A stretch of DNA of 64,000 nucleotides from Chungangia koreensis (GCF_042651785.1 NZ_JBHSEC010000019.1:558001-622000), one strand, 5' to 3'. Shown: positions 1-7,336, counted from the stretch's first letter. The notes: a model not told the origin generated them from the sequence alone. Translations and numbers: made by a program.

Positions 1-13
1 AGGGGAATGGAAA

Positions 14-1075
14 ATGGATAAACTAACTAAACTACGCTCTGTCATGAAAGATGAGGGTATTGACTGCCTTCTTATTACAAGTTCCTTTAATCGTCGTTAT
101 ATGACAGAGTTTACAGGGACTGCAGGCATTGCTGTGATTTCTCAAGAAGATGCAGTTTTCATCACAGATTTTCGGTATACCGAACAAGCTGAAAAACAAG
201 TGAAGGGTTACCGAATTGTTCAACATTCAAAGAGTATCCATGAAGAAGCGGCAACTCAAGTGGAACAAATGGGTATCCGTACGCTTGGCTTTGAAAAGGA
301 TCACTTGAGCTATGCTCAATTTGAGATTTATGGAAAACAGATCAAAGCTGAATTGAAGCCAGTATCCGGTCTTGTTGAGAAAATTCGCTTGATTAAAACT
401 CCTGAAGAACTTACAATTTTAAAGGCCGCAGCGAAGATTGCCGACGATGCGTACACGCATATTCTTAGCTTCATTAAGCCAGGATTAACAGAACTGGACG
501 TTTCTAATGAACTTGAGTTCTTCATGCGAAAATCAGGAGCAACTTCATCATCTTTCGATATTATCGTGGCTTCAGGTACCCGTTCTGCATTGCCACATGG
601 TGTAGCAACAGGCAAGGTAATTGAAAAGGGCGATATGATTACGTTGGATTATGGAGCACTGTACAATGGTTATATTTCTGATATCACGCGCACATTAGCA
701 GTAGGTGAACCACCTGCAGAACTTAAGGAAATCTACCACATCGTACTAGATGCACAAATGAAGGCTTTAGACGGTATAAAACCGGGTATGACAGGAATAG
801 AAGCTGATGCTCTTTGCCGTGATCACATTAAGAGTAAAGGTTATGGTGAAGCATTCGGGCATTCCACAGGACATGGTATCGGTTTAGAAGTGCATGAAGG
901 ACCTGGTTTATCGTTCCGTTCAGAAACTATTTTAGAACCAAATATGACAGTTACTGTGGAACCTGGAATTTATGTTCCAGGATTAGGCGGCGTTCGAATT
1001 GAAGACGACATCATCATCACAGAAACAGGTAATGAACGTTTGACTCATGCAACGAAGGAACTCATCATTCTATAA
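14..1075 (+). CDS. papA: Xaa-Pro aminopeptidase (YqhT/PapA type, M24 family)
   Basis: A cytoplasmic M24 metallopeptidase that removes an N-terminal residue preceding proline. The 353 residues split into an N-terminal creatinase-like domain (about 1-125) and a C-terminal pita-bread catalytic domain. Metal-binding landmarks are visible: the Asp in LDYGA and in SDITRT (about 211-222), the His in GHSTGHGIG (about 283-291), the Glu in VEPGIY and the Glu in RIEDD near the C-terminus. The length is normal for the family. An AGGGGAA ribosome site stands just before the ATG. It is followed after 15 bases by efp, the conserved Bacillus pair yqhT-efp, and is probably co-transcribed with it. Function is confident; exact substrate range is inferred. 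Confidence 0.93.
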   Translation: MDKLTKLRSVMKDEGIDCLLITSSFNRRYMTEFTGTAGIAVISQEDAVFITDFRYTEQAEKQVKGYRIVQHSKSIHEEAATQVEQMGIRTLGFEKDHLSYAQFEIYGKQIKAELKPVSGLVEKIRLIKTPEELTILKAAAKIADDAYTHILSFIKPGLTELDVSNELEFFMRKSGATSSSFDIIVASGTRSALPHGVATGKVIEKGDMITLDYGALYNGYISDITRTLAVGEPPAELKEIYHIVLDAQMKALDGIKPGMTGIEADALCRDHIKSKGYGEAFGHSTGHGIGLEVHEGPGLSFRSETILEPNMTVTVEPGIYVPGLGGVRIEDDIIITETGNERLTHATKELIIL

Positions 1076-1090
1076 TTTTGGAGGCACACT

Positions 1091-1648
1091 ATGATATCAG
1101 TTAACGATTTTAAAACAGGACTTACAATTGAAGTAGATGGTGACATTTACCGTGTCATCGATTTCCAACACGTAAAACCAGGAAAAGGGGCGGCATTCGT
1201 TCGCTCGAAATTACGTAATCTGCGTTCCGGAAATGTAAATGAAAAAACTTTCCGTGCAGGTGAGAAGGTTGAAAAAGCTCAAATTGACAACCGCCGTATG
1301 CAGTACTTATATGCAAATGGTGATGATCATGTATTCATGGATAACGATTCGTATGAACAGATTGAGTTAAATGAAAGCCAGATCGAGTATGAATTGAAAT
1401 TCCTTCGTGAAAATATGGAAGTTCATATCATGCAATATCAAGGAGAAACATTAGGAGTAGAACTTCCGACAACTGTTGTCCTTGAAGTAACCGAAACTGA
1501 ACCGGGTATTAAGGGAGACACAGCTTCCGGCGGTACGAAACCTGCAACCCTTGAAACTGGTTTGACTGTTCAAGTACCATTCTTCATCAACGTAGGTGAC
1601 AAGTTAATCATTAACACATCTGAATCTGAATACGTATCACGTGCATAA
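1091..1648 (+). CDS. efp: Translation elongation factor P
   Basis: EF-P binds between the P and E sites of the ribosome and relieves stalling at polyproline stretches. The 185-residue product has the usual three-domain size. The modified loop is HVKPGKGAAF, with the conserved Lys at position 32, the residue that Bacillus EF-P carries as 5-aminopentanolylated lysine (known for the family, not visible here). The central OB fold and C-terminal motif (GDTASGG, then VQVPFFINVGD) are intact. A GGAGG ribosome site precedes the ATG. A strong hairpin terminator follows immediately. In B. subtilis, yqhV and spoIIIAA-AB come next; here a repeat and a gap replace them. Confidence 0.97.
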   Translation: MISVNDFKTGLTIEVDGDIYRVIDFQHVKPGKGAAFVRSKLRNLRSGNVNEKTFRAGEKVEKAQIDNRRMQYLYANGDDHVFMDNDSYEQIELNESQIEYELKFLRENMEVHIMQYQGETLGVELPTTVVLEVTETEPGIKGDTASGGTKPATLETGLTVQVPFFINVGDKLIINTSESEYVSRA

Positions 1649-1654
1649 CCACCT

Positions 1655-1682
1655 AAAAGGACCCTAATGAGGGTCCTTTCAG
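1655..1682 (+). terminator. efp terminator, copy A
   Basis: The stem GGACCCT/AGGGTCC with loop AATG is followed by a short T run. It lies seven bases after the efp stop. An identical stem and loop recur about 365 bases downstream (copy B), which is unusual. Confidence 0.85.
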
Positions 1683-1730
1683 TTTGTTGACAAATGATTA
1701 ATTATACATAAAAAGGAATGAAAATATATA

Positions 1731-1970
1731 CTGGAGCAAACGTTCCAGGCGGACGCTTTCCGCTTCAGTCCTCTACTTCTATAGTTTCTTTTCAATCCAT
1801 GAATAAAGCGAGCTACCTATATCGTTCTAAATTTTAAGAGTATACACCAAAGCAGTGCCTGCCACGAAGACTCCTGTGGGAATAGCTTGAGCTGAAGACC
1901 CCGCAGGAACCTCAGTGACGAGGAGGCTGAAGCCAAGCCCACGGAAAGCGAAGTGGTAGGCACTGCTGAC
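1731..1970. repeat. Interspersed-repeat-like palindromic element in the efp-spoIIIA gap
   Basis: Non-coding. The arms AGCAGTGCCTGCCAC (1851-1865) and GTGGTAGGCACTGCT (1953-1967) are complementary at 14 of 15 positions and would fold a hairpin of about 117 nt. The segment around 1749-1773 (CGCTTTCCGCTTCAGTCCTC) is an inverted near-copy of 1920-1950 (GAGGCTGAAGCC, then CCACGGAAAGCG), so the element also carries an internal inverted duplication. From memory, GC-richer elements with CTTTCCG and GGCTGAAGCC cores recur in many Bacillaceae genomes; copy number here cannot be checked from one window. It sits where yqhV, spoIIIAA and spoIIIAB would be expected. Confidence 0.6.
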
Positions 1971-2018
1971 TGTTTTATACATCTTTATTCAATAGAGAAT
2001 GACTTTGTCTACAGTCTG

Positions 2019-2047
2019 TAAGGACCCTAATGAGGGTCCTTTTTTAT
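2019..2047 (+). terminator. Duplicate terminator, copy B
   Basis: It has the same stem and loop as the efp terminator (AAGGACCCTAATGAGGGTCC) followed by a better T6 run. No gene ends just upstream, so it either stops read-through of the repeat or is a by-product of the event that placed the repeat. Confidence 0.75.
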
Positions 2048-2077
2048 GTCTAAAAGTTGAAGGTGTTTTTCTAAGCT

Positions 2078-2106
2078 TCATATCCCCATATCCCCACGCA
2101 TATAGA
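2078..2106 (+). promoter_or_regulatory. Candidate sigma-E promoter for the shortened spoIIIA operon
   Basis: TCATATC (2078-2084; consensus KMATATT) is separated by exactly 14 bases from CATATAGA (2099-2106; consensus CATACANT). It lies directly in front of the spoIIIAC ribosome site, leaving a leader of only about 18 nt. The -10 match is partial. SpoIIIA operons are sigma-E controlled in Bacillus, which fits. Confidence 0.4.
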
Positions 2107-2130
2107 TGTAAAAACGGAGGAGGAAGCTTT

Positions 2131-2334
2131 ACGGAACTACAAGACGTACTGAGAGTCGCCGGTGTCGGATTAGTCATCGCCTTTTTGCACCTTTTCTTCG
2201 AGCAGACAGGAAAGAAAGAATTCTCCTTTTTCATATTTTTCATCGCTTACATTTACATAACGGCAGAAATGCTCCGTTTTCTAAGGCTATTCTTCTCGGA
2301 AATCACATCATTCTTCCAATGGCTGTCGATATAG
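2131..2334 (+). CDS. spoIIIAC: Stage III sporulation protein AC, with ACG in the start position
   Basis: SpoIIIAC is a small two-helix membrane protein of the mother-cell SpoIIIA-SpoIIQ channel. From the ACG at 2131 the product is 67 residues (B. subtilis about 68), beginning M-ELQDVLRVAGVG and containing the family signature AFLHLFFEQTGKKEF. A perfect GGAGGAGG ribosome site (2117-2123) stands seven bases before this ACG. There is no ATG, GTG or TTG in frame between that site and the conserved body, so the ancestral ATG looks mutated to ACG. The frame is open back to 1999, but the upstream translation is not SpoIIIA-like. Either it initiates weakly at ACG or it is newly inactivated. Nine bases separate it from spoIIIAD. 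Confidence 0.7.
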   Translation, partial: TELQDVLRVAGVGLVIAFLHLFFEQTGKKEFSFFIFFIAYIYITAEMLRFLRLFFSEITSFFQWLSI

Positions 2335-2343
2335 GAGAAGCAT

Positions 2344-2727
2344 ATGGAACTCCTAATTTACGTGACCATCATACTCTTATTGCTGCTTTTAATCCGGACC
2401 AGCATCCCGGTTTTGCATCCATTATATATTGTAATTTTCTTCTTCCTATTATTGGCCAAGCTGATTTTCGAGTATTTCATTCCATTTATTCAGGAATATA
2501 CGTCGTTATTAGATTTGCCCTCTGCTCGCCACATCCGGTTGCTCCTATTTTCAGCATTGTTATTTTTTCTGTCGGATGCCATCTGCAAGTTGATGAAAGA
2601 CATGGGCTACGATTCTATTGGAACGCTCATTCACACGTCTGTAAAAATCATTATCTTAGGCTTTTGGATAAAAGAAATCCTTTCGGTGATCGGTATTTTG
2701 TCAAAATTGCTGAGCGAATATGCGTAA
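2344..2727 (+). CDS. spoIIIAD: Stage III sporulation protein AD
   Basis: A 127-residue membrane protein of the SpoIIIA channel complex (B. subtilis about 133). It has hydrophobic segments at roughly 2-18, 25-45, 66-84 and 98-120. The C-terminal part (TLIHTSVKIIILGFWIKEIL) is typical of SpoIIIAD. An AGGAG ribosome site precedes the ATG. It is embedded between spoIIIAC and spoIIIAE with gaps of 9 and 12 bases, the conserved operon order. Unlike its neighbours it is close to full length. Confidence 0.85.
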   Translation: MELLIYVTIILLLLLLIRTSIPVLHPLYIVIFFFLLLAKLIFEYFIPFIQEYTSLLDLPSARHIRLLLFSALLFFLSDAICKLMKDMGYDSIGTLIHTSVKIIILGFWIKEILSVIGILSKLLSEYA

Positions 2728-2739
2728 AGGACTTTTCAT

Positions 2740-3639
2740 ATGATCGATCTCATCATCAATGAATTATTTGAAACCTTTCACAGTTTCTTATTAGTGATTG
2801 TGGTAGCTTTGATAGCACTCACATTAGATTTTTTATTGCCTAAATTTGCGGATTGGACAAGGTTCGTCTTTTTCTTAATATTAGGGACCTATACGATGAT
2901 TCCTGCTATCGAGGCTTTCTCGTTAATGCAAGGTCTTGCGACAAAAATATCGGCGTTCTTCATGAGCCTCTATCCGGTTCTTACTGCCGGTATGGTGGCA
3001 TCGGGGGGAGCGCTATCTGTAGTGAATTGGCATCCTCTCGTATTAATGATTATGCAGTTTGCTGTCGTTCTCACTGAACAATGGCTCGTACCTTTGTTGG
3101 TTGCTTCAATGATTCTGGATTACTTAACAAGGCTGCTGCCGTCTATTTCTTTCTCGAAAATGGCGGATTTAATACGGACAGGCTTACTGGCTACAGTTTC
3201 TGCCATCGTGGTCGGATATTCGATTTTCCTTTCCATTAATGGTGTCATGGCTTGGTCCGTATCCGGAATGGCAGCAGAACCTTTAAAGGTGTTACTACGC
3301 CAGAACATTCCACTTATCGGCTCTTTTCTTACGGACAGCATGAGTACAATCAGTAAGTATTCCAATGGACTGACCACCATCACTGGTACCTGGCTTATGA
3401 CGGGCATTTGGACGGTCGCATTGATCCCGACATTCCAGACGCTGGCCACTGCTTTTTGCTATAAATGGACAGCAGCTTTAATCGAGCCTTTTACAGACGA
3501 TGATATATCCGGTTTCTTGGATGATCTCGGTAAAGCGTTATTTGTTCTATGCGCAATCTCATTTTTAATTGCCTTCGCTTTCTTCTATACCGCTATCTTC
3601 TCAGTCGTTCTATTGAAGTTATTTACGATGATGAGGTGA
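2740..3639 (+). CDS. spoIIIAE: Stage III sporulation protein AE, lacking the N-terminal domain
   Basis: A polytopic membrane protein of the SpoIIIA complex. The 299 residues contain several hydrophobic helices and conserved SpoIIIAE-type segments (MVASGGALSVVNWHP; SMSTISKYSNGL; GLTTITGTWL). B. subtilis SpoIIIAE is about 399 residues with a signal-like helix and roughly 80-100 extra residues before the first core helix; here the protein starts almost at the core. An AAAGGA ribosome site before the ATG supports this start, and no upstream coding sequence for the missing part exists because spoIIIAD ends 12 bases earlier. Its stop overlaps the start of the AF-like gene (GTGA). Confidence 0.85.
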   Translation: MIDLIINELFETFHSFLLVIVVALIALTLDFLLPKFADWTRFVFFLILGTYTMIPAIEAFSLMQGLATKISAFFMSLYPVLTAGMVASGGALSVVNWHPLVLMIMQFAVVLTEQWLVPLLVASMILDYLTRLLPSISFSKMADLIRTGLLATVSAIVVGYSIFLSINGVMAWSVSGMAAEPLKVLLRQNIPLIGSFLTDSMSTISKYSNGLTTITGTWLMTGIWTVALIPTFQTLATAFCYKWTAALIEPFTDDDISGFLDDLGKALFVLCAISFLIAFAFFYTAIFSVVLLKLFTMMR

Positions 3640-3821
3640 CAGAACTGATCACTACTTTTTTGACGGGGTTAATCGGCATCATCTTTACTGCAGTAGTCTT
3701 GAATTTTTTGATCGATGATGCTGCTGGGGAGGAAAAGTTGATTTTGTTATTCAAGATGGCTGTTGCTATATGGATTCTTTCATTTTTCCTCAAGACTTTC
3801 GGTCATAGCCTGTCTATTTAG
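3636..3821 (+). CDS. spoIIIAF: SpoIIIAF-like membrane anchor, soluble domain absent
   Basis: The GTG start overlaps the spoIIIAE stop as GTGA, indicating translational coupling. The 61 residues form two hydrophobic segments (about 5-25 and 36-57) joined by a short acidic loop (DDAAGEEK). The layout matches the N-terminal two-helix anchor of SpoIIIAF, and the gene sits exactly where spoIIIAF should be. B. subtilis SpoIIIAF is about 206 residues, with a ring-building-motif soluble domain after the anchor; that whole domain is missing here, and only about 60 bases lie between this stop and spoIIIAG. The assignment rests on position and topology more than on sequence identity. Confidence 0.6.
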   Translation: MTELITTFLTGLIGIIFTAVVLNFLIDDAAGEEKLILLFKMAVAIWILSFFLKTFGHSLSI

Positions 3822-3881
3822 GACATATAGTAAACCACTGGACGGTACTCGCACAGAAAGGAATGATGAACTGGTGATGTT

Positions 3882-4310
3882 GTGGATAAAGAAAAAAAGA
3901 AGCTTCCGCTCCCTCTTGCTGTAGCATTAATCGCCTTTGTTGCACTTTTCTTTCTGAACGGGTTAGGAAGTAAAGGCGTCTTTGGCGGAGGCGAAGAGCA
4001 GACTGGAAAAACAGTAGATGATCGGAGTTTGAAAATGGTCCTGTCAGAGATTGAAGGTGTGGGAGAAGTAGAACTTTACTTCTATCACGGTGCGAATACA
4101 GGGACTGGTAGGGCTGAAACTGACTTCTTATCAGACTATTTTTCTGGTACAAGTAGCAAAAGTGAAGAACTTGTCGGACTGTTAGTTGTAGCTGAAGGGG
4201 CGGATGATATTAAAACAAAAAAACTATTGCTGGATATTCTAACACGGGTTCTTCAGTTACCCGAACATCGCATTGTAATCGTTCCGATGAAAAAGAAAGG
4301 GGAATTCTAA
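3882..4310 (+). CDS. spoIIIAG: Stage III sporulation protein AG, shortened
   Basis: A ring-forming component of the forespore feeding channel. The 142 residues comprise a cytoplasmic tail, one transmembrane helix (about 9-26), and a ring-building-motif domain recognisable from LSEIEGVGEVELYF and GLLVVAEGADDIKTKKLLLDILTRVLQLPEHRIVIVP segments. B. subtilis AG is about 229 residues; the difference lies mainly between the two halves of the motif, where the long beta-insertion that builds the large AG ring is cut to about 25 residues. The GTG start is chosen because a TGA lies in frame upstream; the nearest GAAAGGA ribosome site is about 19 bases away, so the start is uncertain by a few codons. 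It overlaps spoIIIAH by one base. Confidence 0.83.
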   Translation: MDKEKKKLPLPLAVALIAFVALFFLNGLGSKGVFGGGEEQTGKTVDDRSLKMVLSEIEGVGEVELYFYHGANTGTGRAETDFLSDYFSGTSSKSEELVGLLVVAEGADDIKTKKLLLDILTRVLQLPEHRIVIVPMKKKGEF

Positions 4311-4852
4311 TGAAGGTAAAGAAAAGAGCAGTATGGTTCCTAACACTTTTAAGTTTAGCGGCAGTCATTTCCGTCTATTATTTGACTGACCAAGCAGCAA
4401 AACCATTTGACGGACTTGCCATCTTTAGCGACGACACGATGGAAAATACAGCTCTAAACGAAAATGCAGCAGCCGAGGACGGACAAACACCAGTTTTCGC
4501 ACAAAGCTATCTATTTGAAGAATTAAGAATGGAAGTCCAAAATCAACGCAGCGAGTTAAATGAGCAATTGACTACCAAGATCATGTCCGATGATTTGACT
4601 GCGGAAGAAAAGAACGACGCTTGGTCCCAAATGGAAGAAATGTCACGTAAAGCATCAGGAGAAGCAATGTTGGAATTGCTAATTACATCACTTGGTTATC
4701 CAGATGCCTTTGTTAAGATAGACGACGGTAAGGTCACTGTTCGGGTAATTGCTGAAGATGGTTTCTCTAAAGCTCAAGCAAATGATATCATCTATACAGT
4801 GAAAAGCGAGTGGGCAGAAGCTGCATTAGTAGAAGTTACACCAGAAAATTAA
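4310..4852 (+). CDS. spoIIIAH: Stage III sporulation protein AH
   Basis: SpoIIIAH crosses the mother-cell membrane and pairs with forespore SpoIIQ in the intermembrane space. The 180 residues (B. subtilis about 218) have a basic N-terminus, one transmembrane helix (about 9-25), a low-complexity linker, a predicted coiled region (about 65-115) and the C-terminal ring-building domain (EAMLELLITSLGYPDAFVKI, then VRVIAEDGFSKAQANDIIYTV). It is the least altered of the soluble SpoIIIA components here. It begins at the last base of the spoIIIAG stop codon and is followed directly by a terminator, so it closes the operon. Confidence 0.92.
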   Translation: MKVKKRAVWFLTLLSLAAVISVYYLTDQAAKPFDGLAIFSDDTMENTALNENAAAEDGQTPVFAQSYLFEELRMEVQNQRSELNEQLTTKIMSDDLTAEEKNDAWSQMEEMSRKASGEAMLELLITSLGYPDAFVKIDDGKVTVRVIAEDGFSKAQANDIIYTVKSEWAEAALVEVTPEN

Positions 4853-4860
4853 GTAACTTT

Positions 4861-4888
4861 AAAAGGGCCGATTCGGCTCTTTTTTTCT
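4861..4888 (+). terminator. spoIIIA operon terminator
   Basis: GGGCCG-ATT-CGGCTC hairpin followed by seven T, nine bases after the spoIIIAH stop. Confidence 0.8.
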
Positions 4889-5003
4889 TTTATTATCTTT
4901 CCAGAAAATGCCTGACGCCAGGAATTTTAGGTTATCTATTTCAAATTGAGTAGAAAAAGTCTAAAATGAGTAGGAACGTAAATTTAGACAAGGGGAGTTA
5001 TCC

Positions 5004-5507
5004 ATGTTGAAAGTTCAGGAAATCAGAGAAATCATAAAATTGATCGACCAATCATCCATTGATGAATTCACATTCGAATCAGAAGGTACAAAAGTGAAAC
5101 TAAAGAAAAACACAGTATCTGTTACTCCTACTGTCGTGGCAAAGCCAGCAGTGGAGGAATCATCTGCCGTTAAAGCTGAACCAACTGAAGCAGCGTCACC
5201 GGCATCTGCACCTGTAAAAGAAGCGGCGGAACAACCTGCTGCGCAATCTCCTGCAGCTGACGAAACTTTGCATCAAATCACTTCTCCGATGGTGGGCACG
5301 TTCTACCAATCTCCATCTCCGGAAGCACAGGCTTTTGTAACGGTTGGGGACAAGGTGAAAAATGATTCGGTTGTGTGCATTGTAGAAGCTATGAAATTGT
5401 TCAACGAAATCGAAGCGGAAGTTAACGGAGAAATCGTTGAAGTGCTTGCCAAAGATGGACAGCTTGTCGAGTACGGTCAACCTCTGTTCTTAGTGCGTCA
5501 GAACTGA
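5004..5507 (+). CDS. accB: Biotin carboxyl carrier protein of acetyl-CoA carboxylase
   Basis: Carries biotin for the first step of fatty acid synthesis. The 167 residues have an N-terminal helix (about 1-40), a Pro/Ala-rich linker (about 45-90) and a C-terminal biotinyl domain. The biotinylation motif is EAMKLFNEIE with the acceptor Lys at about 131; the Met-Lys core is intact and Leu replaces the common second Met. The length is normal. A GGGGAG ribosome site precedes the ATG. It is followed after 14 bases by accC, the conserved accBC operon. Confidence 0.97.
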   Translation: MLKVQEIREIIKLIDQSSIDEFTFESEGTKVKLKKNTVSVTPTVVAKPAVEESSAVKAEPTEAASPASAPVKEAAEQPAAQSPAADETLHQITSPMVGTFYQSPSPEAQAFVTVGDKVKNDSVVCIVEAMKLFNEIEAEVNGEIVEVLAKDGQLVEYGQPLFLVRQN

Positions 5508-5521
5508 AAGGGGAGATCGAA

Positions 5522-6877
5522 TTGAAAAAAGTGTTAATAGCAAATCGCGGTGAAATTGCCGTACGGATTATTCGTGCTTGTAAGGAAATGGGCATTGAGA
5601 CGGTTGCCGTTTATTCGGAAGCCGACCGGGAAGCGTTGCATGTACAAATGGCTGACGAAGCCTATTGCATCGGCCCAAAACAATCGAAAGACAGCTACTT
5701 AAACTTTACAAATATTATCAGTGTTGCGAAGCTATCAGGCTGTGAAGGAATCCATCCAGGATATGGCTTCCTTGCTGAAAATGCCAGCTTCGCTGAGCTT
5801 TGTGAAGAATGTGGGATTGAATTCATCGGTCCGACTTCAGATGCGATTTCGAGAATGGGCACGAAGGACGTTGCCAGAGAAACAATGCGAAAAGCGGGCG
5901 TGCCGATTGTTCCAGGTTCTCAAGGAATTGTAGAAAATGAACATGCTGCATTAGAGATTGCGGAAGAAATCGGTTACCCAGTCATTATTAAAGCAACAGC
6001 CGGCGGAGGCGGAAAAGGCATCCGGGTGGCACGTAATCCGGAAGAACTTGTGAAAGGTGTACAGATTACTCAGAAAGAGGCGGCTGCAGCTTTCGGGAAT
6101 CCTGGCGTCTATCTGGAAAAGTTCATTGAAGAGTTCCGTCATGTTGAAATTCAAGTTCTTGCTGATAAATATGGGAATACCATTCACTTAGGTGAACGAG
6201 ATTGCTCCATTCAACGACGAATGCAGAAACTTGTGGAAGAATCGCCATCTCCTGCTTTGACACCGGAAATCCGCGCTCAAATGGGTGAAGCGGCAGTTAA
6301 AGCTGCGCAAGCGGTTAATTATCGCGGAGCAGGAACGGTTGAATTCATTTTTGACCATATCAACAAAAAGTTCTATTTTATGGAAATGAACACTCGAATC
6401 CAAGTGGAACATCCGGTTACCGAAATGGTGACGGGAATTGATCTCATCAAGCAACAATTGATGGTTGCTGCTGGAGAAAAACTTGAAATTTCTCAAGAAG
6501 ATATCAAACTTTCCGGTTGGGCGATCGAGTGCCGGATCAATGCAGAAAACCCAATGAAAAACTTCATGCCTTCTCCAGGAAAAGTAAATATGTACTTGGC
6601 ACCAGGCGGCTACGGGGTTCGTATTGACTCTGCCATGTATCCAGGGTATTCAATTCCACCGTACTATGACTCTATGGTGGCAAAATTGATAACTTACGGA
6701 GATACTAGGGAAGAGGCCGTAACAAGGATGAAACGAGCTTTAAGTGAGTTTGTAATCGAAGGTGATGGAGTAGAAACAACAATCCCGTTCCATTTAAGGT
6801 TAATGGACAATGAAGTATTCCAAAGCGGGGATTTTGATACGAAGTTCCTTGAGAAGTACGAAATCATGAAACCGTAA
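5522..6877 (+). CDS. accC: Biotin carboxylase subunit of acetyl-CoA carboxylase
   Basis: ATP-dependent carboxylation of the biotin on AccB. The 451 residues show the N-terminal pre-ATP-grasp domain (KKVLIANRGEIAVRIIRAC), the glycine-rich ATP loop GGGGKGIR (about 161-168), the metal and substrate segment MNTRIQVEHPVTE (about 288-300) and the usual C-terminal domain. Translation appears to start at TTG, positioned seven bases after AAAGGGGAG, as no nearer ATG fits. In this organism the same enzyme could also serve propionyl-CoA carboxylation with the beta subunit at 38 kb, which has no alpha subunit beside it; that is inference. Confidence 0.97.
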   Translation: MKKVLIANRGEIAVRIIRACKEMGIETVAVYSEADREALHVQMADEAYCIGPKQSKDSYLNFTNIISVAKLSGCEGIHPGYGFLAENASFAELCEECGIEFIGPTSDAISRMGTKDVARETMRKAGVPIVPGSQGIVENEHAALEIAEEIGYPVIIKATAGGGGKGIRVARNPEELVKGVQITQKEAAAAFGNPGVYLEKFIEEFRHVEIQVLADKYGNTIHLGERDCSIQRRMQKLVEESPSPALTPEIRAQMGEAAVKAAQAVNYRGAGTVEFIFDHINKKFYFMEMNTRIQVEHPVTEMVTGIDLIKQQLMVAAGEKLEISQEDIKLSGWAIECRINAENPMKNFMPSPGKVNMYLAPGGYGVRIDSAMYPGYSIPPYYDSMVAKLITYGDTREEAVTRMKRALSEFVIEGDGVETTIPFHLRLMDNEVFQSGDFDTKFLEKYEIMKP

Positions 6878-6890
6878 GGGGTGTTTTCAT

Positions 6891-7289
6891 ATGGCAGAAA
6901 AGACTGTGCAAAATTATGTGCAAATGGAACCTACAGGCAAGGAAACGCTCGGTAGAGTGGAACTTGCTCCAGAAGTTCTTGAGGTCATTGCTGGAATCGC
7001 TACAACGGAAATTGAAGGCGTAGCAGGCACGAGAGGTAACTTCGCTACTGGTGTCGTGGAAAAGTTAGGAAAGAAAATTCATGGTAAAGGGATCAAAACC
7101 GAAATGACAGAGGATGGTCTCTTTGTAGATGTCTATTGCTTTGTCAAATATGGCTATTCAGTCCCGAAAGTGGCAATGGAAATCCAAACTCAAATCAGGC
7201 AAGCTGTATTGAACATGACATCCTTAGAAGCAAAAGAGGTAAATGTACACATTACAGGTATTCATTTCGAAAAAGAAACTGCTGAGTAA
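6891..7289 (+). CDS. yqhY: Asp23/Gls24 family envelope-stress protein (YqhY)
   Basis: A small Asp23-family protein, 132 residues, with the family core ELAPEVLEVIAGIATTEIEGV and the C-terminal segment VNVHITGIHF. YqhY homologues lie next to accBC across Firmicutes and are linked to control of acetyl-CoA carboxylase or the envelope; the mechanism is not established. An AAGGGG ribosome site lies 13 bases after accC, so it is the third gene of the operon. A long perfect terminator follows. Confidence 0.92.
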   Translation: MAEKTVQNYVQMEPTGKETLGRVELAPEVLEVIAGIATTEIEGVAGTRGNFATGVVEKLGKKIHGKGIKTEMTEDGLFVDVYCFVKYGYSVPKVAMEIQTQIRQAVLNMTSLEAKEVNVHITGIHFEKETAE

Positions 7290-7293
7290 AAAA

Positions 7294-7336
7294 GCCTTCC
7301 GTTTAATCCTTTTTGGGGTTAAACGGAAGGTTTTTA
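7294..7336 (+). terminator. accB-accC-yqhY terminator
   Basis: Stem CCTTCCGTTTA/TAAACGGAAGG with a 14-base loop and a T5 tail, directly after the yqhY stop. Confidence 0.92.

Noticed and set aside
1731..1970. Insertion sequence
   Set aside because: No transposase frame and no defined terminal inverted repeats at both ends; described as an interspersed repeat instead.
2319..2762. 147-codon + strand frame overlapping spoIIIAD
   Set aside because: It overlaps spoIIIAC end, spoIIIAD and spoIIIAE start in another frame, has no ribosome site and no family resemblance; spoIIIAD in the other frame is clear.
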